A stretch of 64,000 bases of DNA from Paraburkholderia unamae. GTDB taxonomy: Bacteria; Pseudomonadota; Gammaproteobacteria; Burkholderiales; Burkholderiaceae. The stretch covers positions 186,001-250,000 of the forward strand of contig NZ_QLSU01000011.1 of the NCBI RefSeq assembly GCF_003268775.1. The letters are read 5' to 3'. The notes beneath the pieces are model-generated. The model was not told the DNA's origin, made no database searches, and was given only the letters and a program-made list of their open reading frames with translations. Position numbers and translations under genes: made by a program. Shown piece after piece: positions 16,215-23,934 of the stretch; within the stretch, counting starts at the first letter, position 1, and the number at the start of each line of letters is the position of its first letter.

Positions 16215-17348
16215 ATGACCGATTCCACCTTCGACCTCGACGACTACGAAGTTCCCTTCAAGGGCATCGTGGAGCAATCCATCGCCGGCATCTACATCCT
16301 TCAGGATGGGCGGTTTTGCTACGTCAACGAGACGTTCGCGCACATGTGCGGCCTCAAGCGCGAGCAACTGCTGGGCGCGCGGTTGCGGGACGTCGCCAAC
16401 CCGGCGCAACTGGCCGCGCTGATGTCGCAGTACGAGCGCAAGATCACGGGCACCGGGCCCTCGGAGCGCTTCACGATCCGGCGCACGCTGTCGAGCCGGC
16501 CGGGTTGCTTCGAGATTCACGGCACACGGGTGATTTTTCACGGCCGCCCGGCGATTGTGGGCGTGGGCATCGACATCACGGAGCAGGAGCGCCAGCGCAC
16601 GGAACTGGTGGAGGCGAGCGAGCGTTTGCAGGAACTCGTCGCGAGCGCCAACACCGTGAGGGAGAACGAGCGCAATCGCGTGGCGCGCGAACTGCACGAC
16701 GTGATTGGCGGCATGCTCACGGCAATCAAGTTCGATCTTTCGCGGCTCGCGCGCGGCATCGAGGCCGTGGACCGTGCGTTCGAGCGCGACGCGAAGCCTG
16801 GGGAGGCGAGTCCGCCGGAACTGGCCGCGCTCGCCATGACGGCAACGCAGGCGCTTCAGCTCACGCAGGAAACCATCCAGGCGGTACGCGGGATTTCCGA
16901 AGGGTTGCGGCCCGGCGCGCTCGATCATCTCGGTCTTTGCGACACGCTTTCGCTGGACCTGAAACGCTTCGAGCGGCGCTACGGCATCGCCACGCGGTTT
17001 CAGACCACGGGTCTCGCGTTGGTGCTGGACCGCAACACGGAAATCGGCATCTACCGCATTTTTCAGGAAGCGATGACCAACGTCGCGCGCCATGCGAAGG
17101 CCACCGAAGTCACGGTCGATCTCGCGTGGCAGGCGGGCGGCCTCGTGCTGGAGATCGCGGACAACGGCCTCGGCTTCGAGTCGGACGCCGTTGCTGCGGA
17201 AGGGCATCTTGGCCTGCTCGGCATGAAGGAGCGCGCGAGAGAACTGCAAGGCGCCTTGCAGCTCGGCACCGGACCCCGCTCGGGCGCGTGCGTGAAGCTC
17301 AGCGTGCCGGTGCGGCGGGGCGGCATACAGGAGGAGAGCAAGCCATGA
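16215..17348 (+). CDS. Soluble PAS-domain sensor histidine kinase (NarL/HisKA_3 class)
   Basis: The protein has 377 residues and no membrane segment, so it senses a cytosolic signal. A PAS domain occupies about 14-122 (IVEQSIAGIYILQDGRFCYVN onward). A coiled coil leads to the HisKA_3 dimerisation domain, with phospho-acceptor H161 in RVARELHDVIGG. The HATPase domain has its N box at 283-293 (FQEAMTNVARH) and the G1 box DNGLGF at 316-321. The stop overlaps the start of the response-regulator gene (ATGA), indicating translational coupling. ATG 16215 gives a natural N-terminus just before PAS, although its ribosome site is weak. The position inside the catabolic cluster suggests it senses a pathway metabolite (inference). 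Confidence 0.92.
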   Translation: MTDSTFDLDDYEVPFKGIVEQSIAGIYILQDGRFCYVNETFAHMCGLKREQLLGARLRDVANPAQLAALMSQYERKITGTGPSERFTIRRTLSSRPGCFEIHGTRVIFHGRPAIVGVGIDITEQERQRTELVEASERLQELVASANTVRENERNRVARELHDVIGGMLTAIKFDLSRLARGIEAVDRAFERDAKPGEASPPELAALAMTATQALQLTQETIQAVRGISEGLRPGALDHLGLCDTLSLDLKRFERRYGIATRFQTTGLALVLDRNTEIGIYRIFQEAMTNVARHAKATEVTVDLAWQAGGLVLEIADNGLGFESDAVAAEGHLGLLGMKERARELQGALQLGTGPRSGACVKLSVPVRRGGIQEESKP

Positions 17349-17977
17349 TTCGTCTCATGCTGGTCGATGACCACACGATCTTTCGCGAGGGGCTCAAGCG
17401 CCTGCTCGCGGAGCAAAGCGAATTCGACGTCGTGGCGGAGGCGAGCGACGCGTCCGAAGCGCTTGGCCGGCTGCGCGAACAGCCGGTCGATGTGGCGTTG
17501 CTGGACGTGAACATGCCGGGGCGCAGCGGCCTCGACATGCTGCCTTCGCTGCGCGCCGAATGGCCCGCGATGCCGGTGATCGTGCTGAGCATGTATCCCG
17601 CCGAGCAATATGCCATGCGGGCATTTCAGGCGGGCGCCTCCGGTTACGTCACCAAGGACATGGACGCGATGGAGCTGGTCGATTCCATTCGCAGCGTGGC
17701 CAGGGGCGGCCGCTATGTGACGCCCGCGGTGGCGAACTGCCTGCTCGATGGGTTCGAGCGCGGCACGCAAAGCGCGCTGCATCAGCAACTGTCTTCGCGC
17801 GAATACGAAATCATGCTGCTGATCGTGCGCGGCATCCGGCTGACCGAGATCGGTCGCCAGATGTATTTGAGCGTGAAGACCGTGAGCACGTATCGCACGC
17901 GCATTCTCAAGAAGATCGGTGTTTCCAGCAACGCCGAGCTTGCCCGCTACGCCGTCGAACATCGGTTGATCGATTGA
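17345..17977 (+). CDS. LuxR/NarL-type response regulator
   Basis: The protein has 210 residues. The receiver domain (1-120) shows D9 and D10, phospho-acceptor D54 in VALLDVNMPG, the switch residue in VIVLSMYP and the lysine of GYVTKDMDA. The C-terminal LuxR helix-turn-helix (about 145-205) contains SSREYEIMLLIVRG and SVKTVSTYRTRILKKIGV. An AGGAGG site sits inside the end of the kinase gene, with 4-nt overlap. It presumably activates the acyl-CoA degradation operon that starts 156 nt downstream (inference). Confidence 0.94.
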   Translation: MIRLMLVDDHTIFREGLKRLLAEQSEFDVVAEASDASEALGRLREQPVDVALLDVNMPGRSGLDMLPSLRAEWPAMPVIVLSMYPAEQYAMRAFQAGASGYVTKDMDAMELVDSIRSVARGGRYVTPAVANCLLDGFERGTQSALHQQLSSREYEIMLLIVRGIRLTEIGRQMYLSVKTVSTYRTRILKKIGVSSNAELARYAVEHRLID

Positions 17978-17995
17978 TGATCGGCGGGCGCCGTG

Positions 17996-18026
17996 CTGAA
18001 GTTGCCGGTCAAAGCGGCAACTTCAG
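17996..18026 (+). terminator. Perfect 12-bp stem-loop after the two-component genes
   Basis: The arms CTGAAGTTGCCG and CGGCAACTTCAG flank a 7-nt loop, 18 nt after the response-regulator stop. No T-run follows, so it may only attenuate transcription into the next operon. Confidence 0.55.
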
Positions 18027-18100
18027 AAAACGCTGACAAATCTCAGAGCCACTTCCGACAGCCAGAATCGCCCGCAACGTCCACACTGTTTCCTCATGAA

Positions 18101-18117
18101 ACGACTCAATCAGTCGT
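18101..18117 (+). promoter_or_regulatory. Small palindrome ahead of the acyl-CoA degradation operon
   Basis: ACGACT-CAATC-AGTCGT lies just before the ribosome site of the gene at 18134. It is a possible operator or 5'-end hairpin; too short to assign. Confidence 0.3.
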
Positions 18118-18133
18118 ACTGAAGGAGAGAGCG

Positions 18134-18907
18134 ATGGGCGCGGAAGTGGGGGTACGTCTGGACGAAGGCGTGCTGGTCGTGACGATCGACCGGCCCGCGA
18201 AAAAGAATGCGCTCACGGCGCAGATGTACGTGGCGCTGGCCCAGGCGATTGCCGAGGCCGACCGGCGCGACGACGTGCGCGCCGTCCTTCTGCGCGGCGA
18301 AGGCGGCAACTTCAGCAGCGGCAACGATATCGGCATGTTCGTGACGGATGTGGCGGCCGCGCATCGTGAACTGCCCGCCGCGACGTTCCTGCATGCGATG
18401 ACGTCGCTGCGCAAGCCGGCGGTGGCGTGCGTGTGCGGGCACGCCGTCGGCATCGGCGCGACCGTGCTGCTGCATTGCGATTACGTCGTCGCCTCCGACG
18501 ACGCGCGCGTGCGCTTTCCGTTTGTCGACCTGGGCCTGTGCCCCGAGTTCGCTTCGACCTTGCTGCTCCAACACGTGGTGGGCCGCAACAAGGCCGCCGA
18601 ATGGCTCCTGCTCGGCGCGCCCATTCCCGCGGCGGAAGCGCACCTCGCCGGGCTCGTGAACCGCATCGTGCCGCTCGACATGGTCGAAGAAGAAGCGCTT
18701 TCCGTTGCGAAGCGCCTCGCCGTGAAGCCGCGCGAAGCGCTGCTCGCCACGCGCGGCCTGATTCGCGAATCGACCGCCGAACTCGTCGAGGCCCGCTTGC
18801 AGCGCGAGGGCATCGTGTTCGACACGCTGCGCCGCTCGCGCGAGGCGCAGGACATCTTCCAGCAATTCCTCCAGCGCGAGCCCGGCGCGGCGTCGAGCCG
18901 CGTTTGA
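18134..18907 (+). CDS. Enoyl-CoA hydratase/isomerase family protein, ECI2-type (second paralogue)
   Basis: The protein has 257 residues with the crotonase fold and is a clear paralogue of the gene at 12296. They share CGHA(I/V)GIGATVLLHCDYVV and DLGLCPEFAST. As there, the first hydratase glutamate is missing, and E138 occupies the ECI2/PECI catalytic position, favouring delta3,delta2-enoyl-CoA isomerase activity. The oxyanion segment is GGNFSSGNDIG. The ATG at 18134 follows GAAGGAGAGA. It is the first gene of an eight-gene operon running to 28719 with gaps of 14-79 nt. Confidence 0.89.
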   Translation: MGAEVGVRLDEGVLVVTIDRPAKKNALTAQMYVALAQAIAEADRRDDVRAVLLRGEGGNFSSGNDIGMFVTDVAAAHRELPAATFLHAMTSLRKPAVACVCGHAVGIGATVLLHCDYVVASDDARVRFPFVDLGLCPEFASTLLLQHVVGRNKAAEWLLLGAPIPAAEAHLAGLVNRIVPLDMVEEEALSVAKRLAVKPREALLATRGLIRESTAELVEARLQREGIVFDTLRRSREAQDIFQQFLQREPGAASSRV

Positions 18908-18944
18908 GCCTGTGCATCTGTCTCCCACCGGAAAAGGACATTCC

Positions 18945-21023
18945 ATGAGCACCGAATACACCGTCGTCGACGACGTCGCGGTCATCACGATCGCCAACCC
19001 ACCGGTCAACGGGCTGGGCTACGCCGTGCGCGTGGGCATCATCGACGGCGTCGAGCGCGCGCTCGCCGACGCCAACGTGAAGGCCATCGTGCTCACCGGC
19101 GCAGGCAAGGCCTTTTCGGGCGGCGCCGATATGCGCGAATTCAATTCGCCGAAGACGGGGCGCGAGCCGGGGCTCAACACCGTGCTCGCCGCGATCGAGA
19201 ACAGCCGCAAGCCCGTGGTCGCCGCCGTGCATTCGGTGGCGATGGGCGGCGGCCTCGAACTGGCGCTCGCCTGCCACTACCGGGTGGCCGCGCCGAAGGC
19301 GCGCATCGCGTTGTCCGAGGTCACGATGGGTCTCTTGCCCGGCGCGGGCGGCACGCAGCGTCTGCCGCGGCTCATCGGCCTGGAAGCCGCGACGAACATG
19401 ATCGTGCACGGCGCTTCGGTCGCATCGGAAGCGCTCGCGGATTCCGGCTTGTTCGATCAGATCGCGCACGGTGAACTGCTGCCGGCCGCGATCGCGTTCG
19501 CGAGAGAGGCCGCGCAACGCAGCGGGCCGCATCCGCGCGTGCGCGACATGACCGTGCGGCACCCGAATCCCGAGGGCTATCTGGCCGTGGCGCGCGCCGC
19601 CATTGCCGCGAAGTTTGCGCATCTTCCCGCGCCCGCGCGCTGTCTCGACGCCATCGAGGCGAGCGTGAAGTTGCCGTTCGACGAGGGGCTGGCGCTGGAA
19701 CGGCGCTTCTTCCTCGAACTCATGAACGGGCCGGTTTCGAAGTCGCTGCGTCACGCGTTCTTTGCCGAGCGCACGGCGAGTAAACTGGTGGGCGTGCCGG
19801 AGAGCACTCAGGCGCGTTCCGTCAACCGGGTGGCTGTGGTGGGCGCGGGCCTGATGGGCAGCGGCATCGCCATGAATTTCCTCAATGCGGGCATGCCCGT
19901 GGTCTTGCTCGATGTATCGGAGCCCGCGGTGCAAAAGGGCGTCGACGCGATACGCCGCAACTACGAGGCGAGCGTGAAGAAAGGCAAGCTCGCGAACGCG
20001 GACATGGAGGCGCGCATGGCATTGCTACAGCCCGGCGTTTCGCCCGAACGGATCGCGGATTGCGACCTCGTGATCGAAGCCGTGTACGAGGACATGGACC
20101 TCAAGCTGCGAACCTTCCGCGCGCTCGACGAAGTGGCTCGCCCCGGCGCGATTCTCGCCACCAACACGTCCACGCTGGATGTGGACCGCATCGCGGCCGA
20201 AACGAAGCGGCCCCAGGATGTGATCGGCCTGCACTTCTTTAGTCCTGCGAACGTCATGCGCCTGCTCGAAGTCGTGCGCGGCGCGGCCACCGCGCCGGAC
20301 GTGCTGCAAACCGCCATGATGCTCGCGCGCCGTATCGGCAAGGTGGCCGTGGTGTCGGGCGTGTGCGACGGCTTCATCGGCAATCGCATGGTGGCCCGCT
20401 ATGCGCGGCGCGCCGGCGAGTTGCTGGAGCAAGGCGCGCTGCCGGAGCAGGTGGACCAGGCGGTCGAACGCTTCGGCATGGCGATGGGGCCGTTCCGCAT
20501 GGCCGACCTGGCGGGCAACGACATCGGCTGGGCGATTCGCAAGCGGCGTTATGCCGAAGATCCGTCGATGCCGCGCTTCGAACTGGCAGACCGGCTTTGC
20601 GAGGCCGGACACTTTGGCCAGAAGACGGGCGCGGGCTGGTACGACTACGCGCCCGGTGAGCGCAAGGCGAAGCCTTCGGCGCGCACGCGCGACATGCTTC
20701 AGACGTGGTGGCGCGAAAAGGGCGTGACGCCCAAACGCTTCTCCGACTCGGAAATCGTCGAGCGCCTGATCTACGCGCTGGTCAACGAAGGCGGGGCCAT
20801 CCTGGAAGAAGGCATCGCGGCGCGCGCATCCGATGTCGACGCCGTGTACCTGCACGGTTACGGCTTCCCGGCCTGGCGCGGCGGCCCCATGTTCTATGCC
20901 GACACGGTGGGCGTCTACAACGTGCGCCGCGCGTTGCGCGAATTCGCCGCCGCCGACGCGAGCTGGAAACCCGCGTCGCTGATCGATCGACTCGCCGACG
21001 AAGGCGGCGCCTTCAACGCCTGA
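18945..21023 (+). CDS. Bifunctional enoyl-CoA hydratase / 3-hydroxyacyl-CoA dehydrogenase (FadB/FadJ-like)
   Basis: The protein has 692 residues. The N-terminal crotonase domain (about 1-185) has both catalytic glutamates, in SVAMGGGLELALACH and ALSEVTMGLLPGAGG. The NAD-binding dehydrogenase domain begins near 293 (VAVVGAGLMGSGIAMNF). HFFSPANVM holds the catalytic His, and GFIGNRM marks the joint to the two C-terminal helical domains (about 470-690). It hydrates 2-enoyl-CoA and oxidises the (S)-3-hydroxyacyl-CoA with NAD. At about 690 residues it matches the shorter, stand-alone type of Burkholderia rather than the 715-730-residue trifunctional alpha subunit. Its ribosome site is AAAAGGAC. 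The thiolase gene follows after 29 nt. Confidence 0.94.
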   Translation: MSTEYTVVDDVAVITIANPPVNGLGYAVRVGIIDGVERALADANVKAIVLTGAGKAFSGGADMREFNSPKTGREPGLNTVLAAIENSRKPVVAAVHSVAMGGGLELALACHYRVAAPKARIALSEVTMGLLPGAGGTQRLPRLIGLEAATNMIVHGASVASEALADSGLFDQIAHGELLPAAIAFAREAAQRSGPHPRVRDMTVRHPNPEGYLAVARAAIAAKFAHLPAPARCLDAIEASVKLPFDEGLALERRFFLELMNGPVSKSLRHAFFAERTASKLVGVPESTQARSVNRVAVVGAGLMGSGIAMNFLNAGMPVVLLDVSEPAVQKGVDAIRRNYEASVKKGKLANADMEARMALLQPGVSPERIADCDLVIEAVYEDMDLKLRTFRALDEVARPGAILATNTSTLDVDRIAAETKRPQDVIGLHFFSPANVMRLLEVVRGAATAPDVLQTAMMLARRIGKVAVVSGVCDGFIGNRMVARYARRAGELLEQGALPEQVDQAVERFGMAMGPFRMADLAGNDIGWAIRKRRYAEDPSMPRFELADRLCEAGHFGQKTGAGWYDYAPGERKAKPSARTRDMLQTWWREKGVTPKRFSDSEIVERLIYALVNEGGAILEEGIAARASDVDAVYLHGYGFPAWRGGPMFYADTVGVYNVRRALREFAAADASWKPASLIDRLADEGGAFNA

Positions 21024-21052
21024 TTTTTCACTCACTCTCACGGAACGACATC

Positions 21053-22228
21053 ATGAACGAGGCCGTCATCGTATCGACCGCCCGCACCGCGCTGGCCAAA
21101 AGCTGGAAGGGCGCCTTCAACATGACACACGGCGCGACGCTCGGCGCGCACGCGGTCAAACACGCCGTGGAACGCTCCCGGCTCGATCCTGGCGAGATCG
21201 AGGACTGCATCATGGGCGGCACGTTCGGCGAAGGCACGACGGGCGGCAACATCGCCCGCGCCATCGCCCTGCGCGCCGGGCTGCCCGTGACCACGGGCGG
21301 CGTGAGCGTCAACCGCTTCTGCTCGTCGGGCCTTCAGGCCATCGCCATGGCCGCGCAGCGCGTGATGGTGGAAGGCGTGAGCGCGATTGTCGCGGGCGGT
21401 GTGGAGTCCATCTCCTGCGTGCAGAACCAGGCGAATACCCACATGCGGCGCGACCCCTGGCTAGTCGAGCAGAAGCCTGAGATCTACTGGAGCATGTTGC
21501 AGACAGCGGAGCAGGTGGCGAGCCGCTACGGCATCAGTAAGGAAGATCAGGATGCCTATGGAGTGCGCAGCCAGCAACGCGCCGCCGCCGCGCAGGCGGC
21601 CGGGAAATTCGCCGACGAAATCGTCGCCATGACCACCACGATGGGCGTGGTGGATGCGACGGGGCGCGTCGTGACCCGCGAGGTGACGATCGCACACGAC
21701 GAAGGCATTCGCCCGGACACCACGCTGGAAGGCGTGGCGCGCATCCGCGCGGCGTTGCCGGGCGGCGTCGTGACGGCAGGCAACGCGAGCCAGTTCTCCG
21801 ATGGTTCGTCGGCATGCGTGGTGATGAATGCAAAGGTCGCGCAGCAGCGCGGTATCGAACCGATGGGCCTCTTCCGCGGATTCGCGATCGCCGGATGCGA
21901 GCCGGACGAGATGGGTATCGGCCCCGTGTTCGCCGTTCCCCGGCTGCTGGAGCGGGCGGGCGTGAAGCTCGAAGACGTCGGCCTGTGGGAGTTGAACGAG
22001 GCGTTTGCGTGTCAGGTGCTGTATTGCCGCGACAAGCTTGGCATTCCTGACGAACGCCTGAACGTCAATGGCGGCGCGATCGCGGTGGGACACCCATACG
22101 GCGTCACCGGTTCGCGCTTGACCGGTCACGCGCTCATCGAAGGAAAACGCCGGGGCGCGAAGTATGTCGTCGTGACCATGTGCATCGGCGGCGGCCAGGG
22201 GGCCGCAGGCCTGTTCGAAGTTCTTTAG
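21053..22228 (+). CDS. Acetyl-CoA acyltransferase (thiolase)
   Basis: The protein has 391 residues. The acyl-accepting cysteine is C90 in NRFCSSGLQA. The second active-site elements are NEAFACQ, GGAIAVGHPYGVTG (His) and CIGGGQGAAG (Cys) near the C-terminus. It catalyses thiolytic cleavage of 3-ketoacyl-CoA. It lies in the operon directly after the hydroxyacyl-CoA dehydrogenase and 14 nt before the SDR gene. The substrate chain or ring type cannot be read from the sequence. Confidence 0.95.
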   Translation: MNEAVIVSTARTALAKSWKGAFNMTHGATLGAHAVKHAVERSRLDPGEIEDCIMGGTFGEGTTGGNIARAIALRAGLPVTTGGVSVNRFCSSGLQAIAMAAQRVMVEGVSAIVAGGVESISCVQNQANTHMRRDPWLVEQKPEIYWSMLQTAEQVASRYGISKEDQDAYGVRSQQRAAAAQAAGKFADEIVAMTTTMGVVDATGRVVTREVTIAHDEGIRPDTTLEGVARIRAALPGGVVTAGNASQFSDGSSACVVMNAKVAQQRGIEPMGLFRGFAIAGCEPDEMGIGPVFAVPRLLERAGVKLEDVGLWELNEAFACQVLYCRDKLGIPDERLNVNGGAIAVGHPYGVTGSRLTGHALIEGKRRGAKYVVVTMCIGGGQGAAGLFEVL

Positions 22229-22242
22229 ACAAGGAGATGGAA

Positions 22243-23025
22243 ATGACTGCTGTGGCAAAGCTCTTCGACCTGAAGGGACGCACCGCGCTGGTAACGGGCG
22301 GCTCGAGCGGCCTCGGCCTGCAAATTGCCGAGGCGTTGGGCACCCAGGGCGCGCGCGTGGTGATTTCCGCGCGCAAGGCGGACTCGCTTCAGGCGGCGCA
22401 GGAGCATCTGGCGGCGCTCGGCGTGGACGCGAGCTGGATCGCCGCCGACAGCGCGGCGGAGGAGGATGTCGAGCGCCTCGCCAACGAGGCCATGCAGCGC
22501 CTGGGGCGGGTGGACATTCTCGTGAACAACGCGGGCGCGACCTGGGGTTCGACGACAGTGGATCATCCGCTGGCCGCCTGGGACAAGGTCATGAACCTGA
22601 ACGTGCGCTCGATCTTTCTGCTCACGCAGAAGATCGGCAAGCTTTCGATGATTCCCAATCGCCATGGGCGTGTGATCAATCTCGCCTCCATCGCGGGGCT
22701 CAAAGGCAACGGACCGAAGTCGCAAGCCACGCTCGCCTACAACACCAGCAAGGGCGCCGTCGTGAACTTCACGCGCGCGCTCGCGGGCGAGTGGGGGCAG
22801 CACGGCGTGACGGTCAATGCGCTGGCGCCAGGCTTCTTTCCTTCGAAGATGACACGCGGGACCATAGAAAAGATGGGCGTGGAAAAACTCTCGGAGCGCG
22901 CGCCGCTACAGCGCATCGGCGACGACGACGACCTGAAGGGCGCGGCGCTGTTGTTCGCAAGCGACGCCGGCAAGCACATCACCGGTCAGATTCTGGCGGT
23001 CGACGGCGGCATCACGGCGGTATGA
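22243..23025 (+). CDS. Short-chain dehydrogenase/reductase
   Basis: The protein has 260 residues and is a classical SDR. The nucleotide-binding motif is TGGSSGLGLQIA (18-29), NNAG is at 95-98, and the catalytic set is S149, Y166 and K170 (YNTSK). The C-terminal GQILAVDGGITAV is standard. ATG 22243 is preferred over ATG 22237 because AAGGAG is then spaced 7 nt. Within this operon it could oxidise or reduce a hydroxyl or keto group of the ring or chain (inference); such SDRs often act on hydroxyacyl-CoA intermediates. Confidence 0.92.
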   Translation: MTAVAKLFDLKGRTALVTGGSSGLGLQIAEALGTQGARVVISARKADSLQAAQEHLAALGVDASWIAADSAAEEDVERLANEAMQRLGRVDILVNNAGATWGSTTVDHPLAAWDKVMNLNVRSIFLLTQKIGKLSMIPNRHGRVINLASIAGLKGNGPKSQATLAYNTSKGAVVNFTRALAGEWGQHGVTVNALAPGFFPSKMTRGTIEKMGVEKLSERAPLQRIGDDDDLKGAALLFASDAGKHITGQILAVDGGITAV

Positions 23026-23066
23026 ACCCGCAAGCAACAACCCAATTCGAAACGAAGGAGCACACC

Positions 23067-23855
23067 ATGAGCCACGACGCAGAAACGCCGCAGGTCCGCA
23101 TGACGGTGGAAGGCCACATCGCCGTTATTTCACTCGACAATGTCGCCAAGAAAAACGCCATCACGCCCGACTTGATGCAGCAGCTTTCCAAACGGCTGAC
23201 CGAATTCGACAACGATGACAACCTGTGGGTTGCGGTGCTCGATCCGGCGGGCGAGCACACCACGGCGGGCCTCGACATGCCGAAGTTCTTCGGCCCGACC
23301 GCGACGGCCAAGCCCATTCCCGACGACCAGGTCGATCCGTTCGGCCTGCGCAAGCGCTGCCGCAAGCCGCTGATCTCGGTGGTGCACGGCATTACCTACA
23401 CGATCGGCATCGAACAGATGCTCGCGTCGGACATCGTGATCGCAGCGGACACCGCGCGCTTTTGCCAGCTCGAATCGAAACGCGGCATCGCGCCGCTCGG
23501 TGGCGCGCATTTTCGCTATCTGACCCGCACGGGCTGGGGCAATGCGATGTACCACTTGTTTCTGTGCGACGAATTTTCGGCGCAGGAAGCGTTGCGCTGC
23601 GGCTTCGTGCAGGAAGTGCTTCCGTACGGCCAGCATCGCGAACGCGCGATGGAGATCGCCCGCTTGATCTGCAAGGTCGCGCCCATCGGGCTGCGCGCAA
23701 CCAAGGCTGCGGCGCTGACCTATATCGAGCACGGCGAGAAGGCGGCCATTGAAGTCATTCCGCATGTGCGCGAGGAGGTGTTCGCCTCGGAGGATTTCAA
23801 GGAAGGCGTTCAGTCTTTTGTCGAGCGACGCGAGGCCCGCTTCCAGGGTCGTTGA
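23067..23855 (+). CDS. Enoyl-CoA hydratase/isomerase family protein (third crotonase)
   Basis: The protein has 262 residues. It differs from the two ECI2-type paralogues: a glutamate is present in YTIGIEQMLASD at the first catalytic position, and another in QLESKRGIAPLGG near the second. Hydratase chemistry is therefore possible. The oxyanion segment is AGEHTTAGLDMPKFF. The family includes ring-opening hydrolases, so C-C cleavage of a cyclic intermediate is an alternative (inference). GAAGGAG precedes the ATG. Confidence 0.88.
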   Translation: MSHDAETPQVRMTVEGHIAVISLDNVAKKNAITPDLMQQLSKRLTEFDNDDNLWVAVLDPAGEHTTAGLDMPKFFGPTATAKPIPDDQVDPFGLRKRCRKPLISVVHGITYTIGIEQMLASDIVIAADTARFCQLESKRGIAPLGGAHFRYLTRTGWGNAMYHLFLCDEFSAQEALRCGFVQEVLPYGQHRERAMEIARLICKVAPIGLRATKAAALTYIEHGEKAAIEVIPHVREEVFASEDFKEGVQSFVERREARFQGR

Positions 23856-23934
23856 ACACGGTTGCGGCGCGCGGGCCAAGCCTGCGCGCCAGCATTGGCT
23901 TCCATAACACATGCAGGAACAGGAGACGAGACAA

